NCBI GenBank assembly: GCA_038207585.1
Contig: JBBQZP010000018.1
Coordinates: forward strand, 1-64,000
DNA: 64,000 nt
Direction of reading: 5' to 3'
Source: JBBQZP01 sp038207585
GTDB lineage: Bacteria > Pseudomonadota > Alphaproteobacteria > Rhodobacterales > Rhodobacteraceae
Shown here in pieces: positions 17,790 through 27,065 of this stretch; the stretch's first letter is position 1; each line of letters opens with the position of its first letter. The notes beneath the pieces are model-generated. The model worked only from the letters and a program-made list of their open reading frames with translations. It was not told where the DNA came from and did no database searches. A program made the translations under genes and the position numbers.

Positions 17790-18724
17790 TGGCGGTGCGC
17801 ATTTACTTTGCGGCCGGGGCGGATCACTGGCCGCTTTACCGCGCACCCTTGGCGCAGGCGCTGGCCGAGGCGGGGGTCGATGCTGCGGTATCAGACCGCT
17901 GCGATGATCCGGCAGAGGTCGATTACATCATTTATGCACCGGGCAGCGCCTTGCAGGATTTCACCCCCTTCACCCGCTGCAAGGCGGTTCTGAACCTGTG
18001 GGCGGGGGTGGAGCGGATCGTGGGCAACCCGACCCTGTCTCAGCCCTTGTGCCGAATGGTTGACCCCGCGCTGACCTGTGGAATGGTTGAATATGTGGTC
18101 GGTCACACGCTGCGGTTTCATCTGGGGATGGACCGGGATGTGCGAAAACCTGCGCCGCATTGGGATCAGATCATCCCGCCGCTGGCGTATGAGCGGCCCG
18201 TCGCGATGTTGGGCATGGGCGCACTTGGCACCGCCTGTGCGCGCGCACTGACCGGCCTTGGCTTTCCGGTAACGGGGTGGAGCCGCAGCGCAAAGGACGT
18301 GCCGGGCATTACATGCCTGCACGGCGAAGCGGGGCTGGAGACTGTTTTGCGCGGGGCGTCGGTGGTGGTGACATTGCTGCCCAAGACGCCGCAGACTGAG
18401 AACCTGCTGGATGCGCGGCGGCTGGCTTGGCTGCCACGCGGGGCTGCGATCATCAATCCGGGACGCGGGCCGCTGATCGACGATGACGCGCTGCTGGCGG
18501 CGTTAGACAGGGACCATGTGGCGCAGGCGGTGCTGGATGTGTTCCGGGTGGAACCGCTGCCAGCGGATCATCCGTTCTGGGCGCATCCGCGTGTGATCGT
18601 GACGCCGCATGTTGCGGCCGACACCCGCCCGGCGTCGGCCGCGCGGGTAGTGGCCGAGAATGTGCGGCGAGGCGAGGCGGGTGAGGCGTTCCTGCACCGC
18701 GTGGATATGGCGCGCGGGTATTGA
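17786..18724 (+). CDS. Glyoxylate/hydroxypyruvate reductase A-like dehydrogenase
   Basis: NAD(P)H-dependent D-2-hydroxyacid dehydrogenase of the GhrA type, which reduces glyoxylate or hydroxypyruvate in the cytoplasm. The 312-residue protein has the Rossmann motif LGMGALGTACARAL (about residues 138-151), the conserved Arg-containing NPGRGPLIDDDALLAAL and the catalytic-His region TPHVAADTRP. The start ATGATG at 17786 overlaps the rodA stop; the same frame is open far upstream inside rodA, but only as a shadow. Its position at the end of the cell-shape operon appears incidental to function but probably means co-transcription. Confidence 0.88.
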   Translation: MMAVRIYFAAGADHWPLYRAPLAQALAEAGVDAAVSDRCDDPAEVDYIIYAPGSALQDFTPFTRCKAVLNLWAGVERIVGNPTLSQPLCRMVDPALTCGMVEYVVGHTLRFHLGMDRDVRKPAPHWDQIIPPLAYERPVAMLGMGALGTACARALTGLGFPVTGWSRSAKDVPGITCLHGEAGLETVLRGASVVVTLLPKTPQTENLLDARRLAWLPRGAAIINPGRGPLIDDDALLAALDRDHVAQAVLDVFRVEPLPADHPFWAHPRVIVTPHVAADTRPASAARVVAENVRRGEAGEAFLHRVDMARGY

Positions 18725-18750
18725 CGCGGGCTTTTGTTGAGGGGCTGGAT

Positions 18751-18783
18751 GCCTGCGGCGCGAGTATTTTCGCAAACATGAAA
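18751..18783 (+). repeat. Dispersed intergenic motif, copy near 18.75 kb
   Basis: Reads GCCTGCGGCGCGAGTATTTT followed by CGCAAACATGAAA, matching the arms of the inverted pair at 8504-8596. It lies between two convergent genes, a position where such elements could help end transcription. Confidence 0.7.
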
Positions 18784-18808
18784 TCGGCGGGTTGAGGGAA
18801 GCGGGGCG

Positions 18809-19678
18809 CTATTTCGGTCGCCGGAAGAAGCGCGCGCGGGCGTAGAGGTCTTCGAGCCGTTTGAGGCGGCTTTCGGTCTGGTCGCGCGTCAGGTTCTGCA
18901 CGGCGGCGAGCAGGGTTTCGACAAGGACCGTCACGGTTACGGTTGAATCCCAAGCCGAGGGGGCCTCGATCTCACAGGCGAAGGTATGGGTTGCGTGGGC
19001 GCAGGCGGGTGACATCCAACGATCGGTGATAAGGATCACAACCGCGCCCAGTTCGGCGGCAAGTTCCACAAGCTGCGACAGCGACGGGTCATAGCGGCGG
19101 ATGTCGAAAACCAGCAGCACATCGCCCGCCGCCATGTCCAGCAGCGCCGGGGGCCAGGTGTTGGCGATATCGGACAACAACTCCACCTCGGGGCGCACGA
19201 CTTTCAGCATGGTGACCGCATAATCGGCGAGCGCATGGGTGATCCGCCCGCCCTTGATGAACACGCGGCGCGCGGGGTCGGCCAACAGGATTGCGGCCGC
19301 ATCAAACTCGGCGTGGTCGATCTGGGCGAAGGTCGCCTGCAGGTTGCCCAGCACCGCATCGGCAAAGCGGTTCAGGATATGCGTATCGGGCACGCCACCA
19401 GCCCAGCGTTCGTGCTTGGCCAAGGGCGAGAGCAGCATCGCCTCGACCTCGCCACGCAGGGCATTCTGGCAATCGGGGTAGCCCTTGAAACCCAGTTTCT
19501 GCGCGAGGCGCACAACCGTTGGGGTTGAGACATCGGCGGCCTTGGCCAGTGCGGTGATCGAGCCGAGCGCCGCGACCGGATAATGGCGCAGCACATGGGT
19601 GGCCAGTTTGCGTTCGGTGCGCGTGAGATCCGGCAGCGCCGTGCGCAGGCGGGATTCAACGGTGGTGTTGGCATCCAT
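18809..19678 (-). CDS. MurR/RpiR-family transcriptional regulator
   Basis: A 289-residue regulator with the N-terminal RpiR helix-turn-helix domain (about residues 1-78; ADVSTPTVVRLAQKLGFKGY is the recognition region) and a C-terminal SIS sugar-isomerase-like domain (about 118-255), which in the family usually binds a phosphosugar or other small ligand. The ATG at 19676-19678 has AAGGA eight bases upstream; a GTG six codons earlier is an alternative. It is divergent from the amidohydrolase/glutamine-synthetase operon starting at 19825 and is the obvious candidate to control it. Confidence 0.85.
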   Translation of the reverse strand: MDANTTVESRLRTALPDLTRTERKLATHVLRHYPVAALGSITALAKAADVSTPTVVRLAQKLGFKGYPDCQNALRGEVEAMLLSPLAKHERWAGGVPDTHILNRFADAVLGNLQATFAQIDHAEFDAAAILLADPARRVFIKGGRITHALADYAVTMLKVVRPEVELLSDIANTWPPALLDMAAGDVLLVFDIRRYDPSLSQLVELAAELGAVVILITDRWMSPACAHATHTFACEIEAPSAWDSTVTVTVLVETLLAAVQNLTRDQTESRLKRLEDLYARARFFRRPK

Positions 19679-19743
19679 CAGGAGGGTCCTTTGCACTCCG
19701 ACTTAGAAACGATCGTAACAGCGCTTGCGGCACGGAAAGTATC

Positions 19744-19749
19744 TTGACA
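19744..19749 (+). promoter_or_regulatory. Candidate -35 box for the gamma-glutamyl cluster
   Basis: A perfect TTGACA lies in the 146-base divergent gap between the RpiR gene and the amidohydrolase gene. The hexamer 17 bases further on (GACGTT) is a poor -10, so an activator may be needed or the box may be fortuitous. Confidence 0.3.
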
Positions 19750-19824
19750 GTTCGAGCCATCACAGGGACGTTTGCGGCAGGAGCGCCTCTGACGCAAGAG
19801 GCTCGTACAAGGAAACGCAGCAAA

Positions 19825-20598
19825 ATGCCGGGGCAGGTTCAAAACCCAGCGCGGGTCTTTCCGGCCGTGGTGGAGCACGCAGGCGCCGCCGGGCGGGTGG
19901 TGCTGATCTGCGAGCATGCGTCCTGTGCGATCCCTGCCGAATGGGGCGATCTGGGGCTGACACCCGAACAGGCGCGCGCGCATATTGCCTGGGACCCCGG
20001 TGCGCTGGAGGTGGCGCGGGGTCTGGCGCACCGGTTGGACGGCGTTCTGATCCATGCGCCGGTCAGCCGGCTGGTCTATGATCTGAACCGGCCCCCGCAC
20101 AGCCTTGGTGCGATGCCCGCGCGGTCCGAGGTGCATGACATACCCGGCAATATCACGGTTGGTGCGGGCGAACGCGCGGCGCGCACGGCGGCGGTTTATG
20201 CGCCGTTTCACAGCGATGTACAGGCGGTGGTGGCCGGGCAGCTGGCACTGGGTCGCGCCCCGGTGATCATCACCGTGCATTCCTTTACGCCGGTTTATCG
20301 GGGGCATGCGCGCGCGGTGGAGTTCGGGGTGATCCACGATACCGATCCGCGTCTGGCGCAGGCTATCCTTGCGGCCTCAGCCCATCTGCCCTTGCGGTGC
20401 GAGATGAACGCGCCATATGCGGCGGCGGACGGGGTGACGCATATGTTGAAAATGCAGGCCCTGCCCTACGGTCTGCCCAATGCGATGCTGGAAATTCGCA
20501 ACGATCTGATTGCAACGCCCGAGGCTTGTGACAGGATGGCGGCGATGCTGGCCCCGGTTCTGGCAAAAGCGGTGGCGGATCTGGGAGAGGACGCGTGA
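19825..20598 (+). CDS. N-formylglutamate amidohydrolase-family enzyme
   Basis: A 257-residue member of the HutG/N-formylglutamate amidohydrolase family, zinc-dependent hydrolases that release glutamate from N-acyl or related amide derivatives. Family features include the N-terminal ICEHASCAIP segment with a metal-ligand-like Glu-His, SRLVYDLNRPP, and the late segment ITVHSFTPVY. No histidine-utilisation (hut) genes are near; instead the gene leads an operon with a glutamine-synthetase-family enzyme, so it more plausibly cleaves a gamma-glutamyl amide made by that enzyme. The start ATG 19825 has AAGGA upstream; the frame also extends to 19744 without family-like sequence. Confidence 0.82.
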   Translation: MPGQVQNPARVFPAVVEHAGAAGRVVLICEHASCAIPAEWGDLGLTPEQARAHIAWDPGALEVARGLAHRLDGVLIHAPVSRLVYDLNRPPHSLGAMPARSEVHDIPGNITVGAGERAARTAAVYAPFHSDVQAVVAGQLALGRAPVIITVHSFTPVYRGHARAVEFGVIHDTDPRLAQAILAASAHLPLRCEMNAPYAAADGVTHMLKMQALPYGLPNAMLEIRNDLIATPEACDRMAAMLAPVLAKAVADLGEDA

Positions 20599-20662
20599 TC
20601 CTTCCCGCCCTGACGACGATTGGCGTGACGCCGCCCCCTATCCGACCGAAACGAGGAAACAC

Positions 20663-22027
20663 ATGCCCGCGAACCTGACCTTTGATCAACTGAAAGCCCA
20701 TGTCACCGAGGGTCGGATCGACACGGTGATCGGCGCGATTGTCGATATGCAGGGCCGACTAATGGGCAAGCGCTTTCAGGCGAATTTCTTTGTCGATGGC
20801 GGGTTTGAGGAAAGCCACTGCTGCAACTATCTGCTGGCGACCGACATGGAAATGACGACCGTGCAGGGCTATAAATCAACCTCGTGGGAGGCGGGGTATG
20901 GCGACTACGTCATGAAGCCTGATCTTTCCACCTTGCGGCTTTTGCCCTGGGCCCCCGGCACCGCGATGGTGATGTGCGATGTGCTGGATCACAAGACGCA
21001 CGATCTTGTGCCGCATGCGCCGCGTTCGATGCTGAAACGTCAGGTTGCACGGGCGAAGGCCTTGGGTTTTGATGCGATGATGGCGACGGAGCTGGAGTTT
21101 TTCCTGTTCGAGGAAAGCTTCCGCGATCTGTTCGATACCGGCTACCGGGGCCTGACGCCGATGGCGCGGCACAACGTCGATTACTCGATCTATGGCACGG
21201 GGCGTGATGAAGGGGTGATGCGGGCCGTGCGCAACGGGCTTTACGGAGCGGGCATCCCGATTGAATGCTCCAAGGGTGAGGCGGATGCGGGGCAGGAAGA
21301 GGTCAACGCCAAGTATTCCGACGCTTTGGACACCGCCGACATGCACGCGATCATCAAGATGGGCGTCAAGGATATCGCGCAGGCGCAGGGCGCGTCGGTC
21401 ACGTTCATGGCAAAGTATGATCACCGCCGCGCGGGGTCGTCCAGCCATGTGCATCAGTCTTTGTGGCAGGACGGAAAGCCCGCGTTCATGGACGCCGACG
21501 ATCCGAACGGCATGTCGGCCTTGATGAAGCACTACATGGCCGGGCAACTGGCGCATGCCTCTGAAATCACTTATTTTCTGGCGCCTTACGTCAACAGCTA
21601 CAAACGCTTTGTGGTCGGGATGTTCGCGCCGACCAAGGCCGTCTGGTCGCTTGATAACCGCACGGCGGGGTTCCGGGTCTGCGGCGCGGGCAGCAAGGCA
21701 GTGCGGGTGGAATGTCGCATTGGCGGGGCTGATCTGAACCCGTATCTGGCCTGTGCGGCGCTGTTGGCCGCAGGGCTGGATGGCATCGAGAAAAAGATGG
21801 AACTGGAGAACGAGTCGCGTGGCGATGTCTATCAGAGTGGGCAAGCGCGCGAGATTCCCCGCACTTTGGGGGCTGCCGCCGACGCGCTAAAATCATCGAA
21901 AATGCTGCGCGCGGCCTTCGGGCCCGATGTGGTTGATCACTATCACCATGCCGCGCAGTGGGAAATTTCCGAACAGAATCGCGTTGTGACCGATTGGGAA
22001 CGCGCCCGTGGATTTGAACGCGCCTGA
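20663..22027 (+). CDS. Glutamine synthetase-family (gamma-glutamylamine synthetase-like)
   Basis: A 454-residue ATP-dependent ligase of the glutamine synthetase superfamily. It has the metal-binding ATELEFFLFEE segment (residues about 133-143), the MAKYDHRRAGSSSHVHQSLW region and the RVECRIGGADLNPYLA C-terminal catalytic stretch. Its neighbours are an amidohydrolase, an aldehyde dehydrogenase, an alcohol dehydrogenase and an amino-acid-oxidase-like protein rather than nitrogen-assimilation genes, so it probably joins glutamate to an amine, like PuuA or GlnA3/GlnA4 enzymes, instead of making glutamine. ATG 20663 follows GAGGA at good spacing. The gap to the amidohydrolase stop is 64 bases. Confidence 0.85.
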   Translation: MPANLTFDQLKAHVTEGRIDTVIGAIVDMQGRLMGKRFQANFFVDGGFEESHCCNYLLATDMEMTTVQGYKSTSWEAGYGDYVMKPDLSTLRLLPWAPGTAMVMCDVLDHKTHDLVPHAPRSMLKRQVARAKALGFDAMMATELEFFLFEESFRDLFDTGYRGLTPMARHNVDYSIYGTGRDEGVMRAVRNGLYGAGIPIECSKGEADAGQEEVNAKYSDALDTADMHAIIKMGVKDIAQAQGASVTFMAKYDHRRAGSSSHVHQSLWQDGKPAFMDADDPNGMSALMKHYMAGQLAHASEITYFLAPYVNSYKRFVVGMFAPTKAVWSLDNRTAGFRVCGAGSKAVRVECRIGGADLNPYLACAALLAAGLDGIEKKMELENESRGDVYQSGQAREIPRTLGAAADALKSSKMLRAAFGPDVVDHYHHAAQWEISEQNRVVTDWERARGFERA

Positions 22028-22040
22028 GGGCATGGAGAGC

Positions 22041-23429
22041 ATGATGAAACCGATTGAACTGATCTCGCCTGTTGATGGCACCGTTTACGCCACCCGCACA
22101 CCGCTGACGCTGATCGAGGCGCAGGCTGTGGCGGCACGCGCCCGCGCGGCGCAAAAGGGCTGGGCCGCGCGGCCCTTGGACGAGCGGATTGCGCTGGTGA
22201 AAGCGGGCGTTGAAAAGCTGAATGGCATGAAGGATGTGCTGGTTGAGGAACTGGCCTGGCAGATGGGTCGCCCGACTCGCTATGGTGGCGAATTCGGCGG
22301 GGTGAATGACCGCACCAACTATATGGCAAGCATCGCGCACGAGGCGTTGGCCCCGGTTGTGGTTGAGGATTCGGAGCGGTTCGAGCGGCGTCTTGCGCGC
22401 GAGGCGGCGGGGGTCGTGTTCATCATTGCCCCTTGGAATTACCCGTATCTGACCACGATCAACACGCTGGCCCCGGCGCTGATCGCGGGGAATACGGTTG
22501 TGCTGAAACATGCGTCGCAAACCTTGCTGGTCGGCGAGCGTCTGGCCGAAGCGTTCCATGCGGCAGGCATCCCCGCCGATGTGTTCCAGAATGTTGTTTT
22601 CGATCATGCCACGACAGAAACCCTGATCGCCGCGCGCGCGTTCAACTTTGTGAACTTCACGGGATCCGTGGGCGGTGGTGTGGCGATGGAAAAGGCCGCC
22701 GCCGGCACCTTTACCGCACTGGGGCTGGAGTTGGGCGGCAAGGACCCCGGCTATGTGCGCGCCGATGCCGATCTGGATGCGGCGGTGGACGGGCTGATGG
22801 ATGGCGCGATGTTCAACGCGGGCCAGTGCTGCTGCGGGATCGAACGGATTTATGTGCATCACTCGCTTTACGATGCCTTTGTCGAAAAGGCCGTATCTTG
22901 GGTCAAGGGGTTGACGCTGGGCAATCCGTTCGATGCGGCGTCAACCCTTGGGCCCATGGCGAACAAGCGGTTCGCGCAGGTGGTCCGCGATCAGGTGGCC
23001 GAGGCGGTGGCTTCGGGGGCCAAGCCGCTGATCGACCCAAGCCTTTTCCCGGCGGATGACGGGGGCGCCTATCTGGCCCCGCAGATTCTGGTGAATGTGA
23101 CCCACAAGATGCGGGTGATGATGGAGGAATCCTTCGGCCCCGTTGTCGGCATCATGCCGGTGAAAGACGACGCCGAGGCGATTGCCCTGATGAACGACAG
23201 CCCCTACGGCCTGACCTGCTCGATCTGGACCGCCGACCCGACTGCCGCCGCCGACATCGGTGCGCAGATTGAAACCGGCACCGTTTTCATGAACCGCTGC
23301 GATTACCTTGACCCCGCGCTCTGCTGGACCGGCTGCAAGGACACCGGGCGCGGAGGATCGCTGTCGTATCTGGGCTTCCATTCGGTGACACGCCCGAAAT
23401 CCTATCATCTCAAAAAGGTGCTGAAATGA
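22041..23429 (+). CDS. NAD(P)-dependent aldehyde dehydrogenase
   Basis: A 462-residue ALDH-superfamily enzyme that oxidises an aldehyde to an acid. Catalytic features are N133 (APWNYP), E230 (LELGGKDPG) and the nucleophile C264 in FNAGQCCCGIERI, where three Cys occur in a row. The ATG at 22041 follows GGAGA and lies 13 bases after the glutamine-synthetase stop. In this operon it would oxidise the aldehyde produced by the adjacent iron-type alcohol dehydrogenase, possibly still attached to a gamma-glutamyl group. Its stop overlaps the next start (ATGA). Confidence 0.9.
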   Translation: MMKPIELISPVDGTVYATRTPLTLIEAQAVAARARAAQKGWAARPLDERIALVKAGVEKLNGMKDVLVEELAWQMGRPTRYGGEFGGVNDRTNYMASIAHEALAPVVVEDSERFERRLAREAAGVVFIIAPWNYPYLTTINTLAPALIAGNTVVLKHASQTLLVGERLAEAFHAAGIPADVFQNVVFDHATTETLIAARAFNFVNFTGSVGGGVAMEKAAAGTFTALGLELGGKDPGYVRADADLDAAVDGLMDGAMFNAGQCCCGIERIYVHHSLYDAFVEKAVSWVKGLTLGNPFDAASTLGPMANKRFAQVVRDQVAEAVASGAKPLIDPSLFPADDGGAYLAPQILVNVTHKMRVMMEESFGPVVGIMPVKDDAEAIALMNDSPYGLTCSIWTADPTAAADIGAQIETGTVFMNRCDYLDPALCWTGCKDTGRGGSLSYLGFHSVTRPKSYHLKKVLK

Positions 23430-24586
23430 CCCACTCTGTTCCCAACCGGAACTGGTCCTACCCAACGGCAATCAAATTCGGCGTCGGCCGGATTACCGAG
23501 TTGGCCGAGCATTGCAAGGCGACCGGCATCACGCGGCCTTTGCTGGTGACTGACAAGGCGCTGGCATCGCTGCCGATTACAGCACAAGCGCTGGATATTC
23601 TGGACGCCGCGGGTCTGGGCCGCGCGGTGTTTTCCGAGGTGGACGCGAACCCGACCGAGATCAACATGGCCGCCGGGATCGACGTCTTTCTGGCGGGCAA
23701 ACATGACGGCGTGATCGGCTTTGGCGGCGGGTCGGCATTGGATCTGGGCAAGATGATTGCTCTGATGGCGCATCAACCAAAGGGCGTAACGGTCTGGGAT
23801 CTGGAAGATATCGGCGATTGGTGGACGCGGGCGGATCGCACCAAGATCATGCCGACGCTGGCGGTGCCGACGACTGCCGGAACGGGATCCGAGGTGGGGC
23901 GCGCTGGCGTTCTGACCAATTCCGAAACCCACCGCAAAAAGATCATCTGGCACCCGGACCTGATGCCCGCCATCGTGATCTGTGACCCGGCGCTGACCGT
24001 GGGGATGCCGAAATTCATCACCGCTGGCACCGGAATGGACGCGCTGGCGCATTGCCTTGAGGCCTATTGCAGCCCGCATTACCACCCGATGGGTCAGGGC
24101 ATCGCGCTGGAAGGTATGCGGCTTGTGTTCGAGAACCTGCCCAAAGTTTACGCGAACCCCAATGATCTGGATGCCCGAGCGCATATGATGTCTGCGGCGG
24201 CGATGGGGGCGGTGGCGTTCCAGAAGGGGCTGGGGGCGATCCATTCCCTCAGCCACCCGGTCGGCGCGGTTTATGGCACGCATCACGGCACCACGAACGC
24301 GGTCGTGATGCCGATGGTACTGGAATTCAACCGCCCCAAGATCGAAGGGTTGATCGAGGCTGCGGCACGCTATCTGGGCTTTGACGGCGGATTTGCGGGC
24401 TTTCACGACCAGGTCATGGAGTTGCGCAGCGCCTTGAATATCCCCGAAAACCTGTCGGCCATGGGTGTGCAGTTCGGCGATCTGGACAGGCTGACCGACA
24501 TGGCGCTGGAAGACCCGTCGTGCGGCGGCAATCCGGTAGAGATGACAAAAGCGAACACGCGGGTGTTGTTCGATGCGTGCATGTAG
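23426..24586 (+). CDS. Iron-containing alcohol dehydrogenase
   Basis: A 386-residue group III (iron-dependent) alcohol dehydrogenase. The nucleotide-binding GFGGGSALDLGK lies near residue 94. The metal ligands are recognisable in GTGMDALAHCLEAY (Asp and His), AIHSLSHPVGAVYG and the following HHG. It overlaps the upstream aldehyde dehydrogenase by four bases, so the pair is translationally coupled and probably acts in sequence on one carbon skeleton (alcohol to aldehyde to acid). Substrates of this family are broad; the genetic context suggests an amino alcohol or its gamma-glutamyl amide. Confidence 0.9.
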   Translation: MTHSVPNRNWSYPTAIKFGVGRITELAEHCKATGITRPLLVTDKALASLPITAQALDILDAAGLGRAVFSEVDANPTEINMAAGIDVFLAGKHDGVIGFGGGSALDLGKMIALMAHQPKGVTVWDLEDIGDWWTRADRTKIMPTLAVPTTAGTGSEVGRAGVLTNSETHRKKIIWHPDLMPAIVICDPALTVGMPKFITAGTGMDALAHCLEAYCSPHYHPMGQGIALEGMRLVFENLPKVYANPNDLDARAHMMSAAAMGAVAFQKGLGAIHSLSHPVGAVYGTHHGTTNAVVMPMVLEFNRPKIEGLIEAAARYLGFDGGFAGFHDQVMELRSALNIPENLSAMGVQFGDLDRLTDMALEDPSCGGNPVEMTKANTRVLFDACM

Positions 24587-24654
24587 TATCCTTTAACGGG
24601 TTCGTCGCTGCCGTTTTGCGACGGAGCCAAAGGGGATAGCTGCAAGCGGGGACG

Positions 24655-25899
24655 ATGACCGAACGCCACATCGCTGAAATCGCGGTTGTCGGGGCCGGGG
24701 TGGTGGGAATGGCCATCGCCCTGCGTCTTGCAGCTGACGGGCGGCGGGTGACGCTGGTGGACCCCGAAGCTGCGGGATCAGGAGCCTCATCGGGAAACGC
24801 CGGGATCATCGCGGATTATGCGGTGCTGCCTGTGGGCACGCCAGCAGTTCTGCGCGCGTTGCCGCAGTTTTTGCTCAGCCGGACATCGCCGTTCTCTATC
24901 CGCCACGCGGCGCTGCTATCGCTTGCGCCGTGGCTGTGGCGGTTTGCGGTGCAATCCTTGCCGGGGCCGGCGCGGCGGAATGCGGCGGCGATTGCGGCGT
25001 TGACGGCATCGGCAGCCGCCGGGTGGCAAGACCTTGCGGCCGAGGTTCAGGGGGCCGCCCTGATCCGCCGCCGGGGCTGTCTTTACATGTATGAAACGGC
25101 GCGTGTCTTTCGTGCGGCGCAGGCTGATCTGGACTTGCGTCGCGCACTGGGCGTGTCGGTCGAACTGATCGAGGCGGGAGCTTTGGCCACGCTGGAACCC
25201 GGCCTGACAGCGGTTGAGGGCGGCGGCGCGTTCTTTCCGGATGCGCTCAGCCTGTCGGACCCGGCGGCGATGATGGTTCTGATGGCGGCGCGGCTTGCCA
25301 CGGCGGGTGTGCAGCATCTGCGCCTGCGCGCTGATGCGCTGGAGCGGGGGGTCGACGGGGTTCAGATCACCGGGCCGGATTTGCGGCTTCACGCCCGCAC
25401 CGTCGTGATCGCGGCGGGGGCATGGTCGCGCGGGCTGGCGGTTCAGGCGGGCGACCGTGTGCCGCTGGATACCGAACGCGGCTATCACGCCGAATGGGAC
25501 ATGGCGCGTCCACGCCTTTCGCGCCCGGTCAGCCCTACGGAACGCGGCTTTTATCTGTGCCCGATGACGGGGCGGTTGCGCGCGGCAGGAACGGTGGAAC
25601 TGGGTGGGCTGGATGCGCCCGCATCGGCGCATCGTATCAACCGGCTGGTCGAGGGTGTGCAGGCCCTTTTCCCCGATCTTGGCCCGCCGGACCGGACGTG
25701 GATGGGCCATCGCCCGTCAATGCCCGACAGCCTGCCGGTGATCGGCCCGTCACGCGGCGGCGCGAATGTGATCCATGCCTTTGGTCACGGCCATCTGGGC
25801 CTGACGCTGGCGCCAGTCACAGCACAGATCGTGAGCGATGTGGTCGCGGGACGCGCGCCGGGGGTTGAGATCGCGCCCTATTCGGCAGGGAGGTTCTAG
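24655..25899 (+). CDS. DadA-like FAD-dependent amino acid oxidoreductase
   Basis: A 414-residue flavoprotein of the DAO superfamily (D-amino-acid dehydrogenase/glycine oxidase group). The N-terminal FAD-binding motif is VVGAGVVGMAIALRLAADG (about residues 10-28), and a second flavin contact occurs late in GHGHLGLTLAP. It begins 68 bases after the alcohol dehydrogenase and is the last gene of the run on this strand. In the inferred pathway it would deaminate the amino acid released at the end, for example glycine from an ethanolamine-derived chain; this substrate is a guess. Confidence 0.85.
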   Translation: MTERHIAEIAVVGAGVVGMAIALRLAADGRRVTLVDPEAAGSGASSGNAGIIADYAVLPVGTPAVLRALPQFLLSRTSPFSIRHAALLSLAPWLWRFAVQSLPGPARRNAAAIAALTASAAAGWQDLAAEVQGAALIRRRGCLYMYETARVFRAAQADLDLRRALGVSVELIEAGALATLEPGLTAVEGGGAFFPDALSLSDPAAMMVLMAARLATAGVQHLRLRADALERGVDGVQITGPDLRLHARTVVIAAGAWSRGLAVQAGDRVPLDTERGYHAEWDMARPRLSRPVSPTERGFYLCPMTGRLRAAGTVELGGLDAPASAHRINRLVEGVQALFPDLGPPDRTWMGHRPSMPDSLPVIGPSRGGANVIHAFGHGHLGLTLAPVTAQIVSDVVAGRAPGVEIAPYSAGRF

Positions 25900-26058
25900 G
25901 CCGCTGGCACGGGGGCTGCCTTACTGGCCGTGCAAGGTCACTGGAACATTGGCCAAGCGTGCATCATCCCAAGGAAATTTTTTCGCCGAAAAGAAGGGGA
26001 CTTTTGCGGGCCGGGCGGTTAAGGGAGCGGGGTCGGACGTTCGCAGGGGAGTAGCGGG

Positions 26059-27057
26059 TTGCGCAAGGCATTGGTCACGGGGTCGGCGGGGTTTATCGGA
26101 TTTCATCTTAGCCAGCGGCTGTTGGCCGAGGGCTGGCAGGTGCTGGGTCTTGACGGGATGAGCGCCTATTACGACGTGGCGCTGAAACGCAGGCGGCATG
26201 CGATGCTGAGCCAATCGCCGGGGTTTCGTGCGGTAGAGGGGTTGTTGGAAACGCCGGGTTTGGTGGCAGGCCTGATGGCCGATCTGCGCCCCGATGTGGT
26301 GGTGCATCTGGCTGCGCAGGCGGGTGTTCGCTATTCTATCGACGCACCGCGCAGCTACGTCGAGTCAAATCTGATCGGCACGTTCGAGGTGCTGGAGGCC
26401 GCGCGCGCCACACCGCCACAGCACCTGCTGATCGCATCGACCAGCTCTGCGTACGGCGCGAATGAGGCGATGCCCTACGCCGAGACTGACCGCGCTGATC
26501 ATCAGATGAGCTTTTACGCCGCCACCAAGAAGGCGGGCGAGGCGATGGCACATTCCTATGCCCATCTTTACCACGTGCCGACAACGATGTTCCGGTTTTT
26601 CACCGTCTACGGCCCCTGGGGGCGGCCTGATATGGCGCTGTTTAAGTTTGTGAAGGCGATCCTTGGTGGCGAGCCGATTGATATCTACAACCACGGCAAC
26701 ATGAGCCGGGATTTCACCTATATTGATGATCTGGTGACCGGCATCACCCGGCTGATCGACGCCGTGCCGGGCGACCGGGTTGCCGAATTCGACAGCCTGT
26801 CGCCGGTGGCGCCTTGGCGAGTGGTCAACATCGGCAATGGCGCGCCGGTGCCGTTGATGGAGTTTGTAGCGGCGATTGAAGCCGCGCTCGGGCGCACGGC
26901 GGTGAAGAACTTCATGGACATGCAGCCCGGCGATGTGCCCGCAACCTGGGCCGATGCGCGCCTGATCGAGGCGCTGACCGGACCCCTGCCCCGCACCGAC
27001 GTGGCCACAGGTGTGGCGCGGTTCGTGGCGTGGTATCGCGAGTATTACAACGTCTGA
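26059..27057 (+). CDS. NAD-dependent epimerase, UDP-glucuronate 4-epimerase-like
   Basis: A 332-residue extended short-chain dehydrogenase that interconverts nucleotide sugars. It has the N-terminal TGSAGFIGFHLSQRLL motif, the catalytic Tyr-Lys as SFYAATKKAGEAM, and the RFFTVYGPWGRPDMALFKF segment typical of UDP-glucuronate 4-epimerases (product UDP-galacturonate). The start is TTG 26059, preceded by a GGGGAG at about 9 bases; it gives the expected MRKALVTGSAGFIG N-terminus. It stands alone, 13 kb from the exopolysaccharide locus, though it could feed that pathway or lipopolysaccharide synthesis. Confidence 0.85.
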   Translation: MRKALVTGSAGFIGFHLSQRLLAEGWQVLGLDGMSAYYDVALKRRRHAMLSQSPGFRAVEGLLETPGLVAGLMADLRPDVVVHLAAQAGVRYSIDAPRSYVESNLIGTFEVLEAARATPPQHLLIASTSSAYGANEAMPYAETDRADHQMSFYAATKKAGEAMAHSYAHLYHVPTTMFRFFTVYGPWGRPDMALFKFVKAILGGEPIDIYNHGNMSRDFTYIDDLVTGITRLIDAVPGDRVAEFDSLSPVAPWRVVNIGNGAPVPLMEFVAAIEAALGRTAVKNFMDMQPGDVPATWADARLIEALTGPLPRTDVATGVARFVAWYREYYNV

Positions 27058-27065
27058 CGTCGCGC

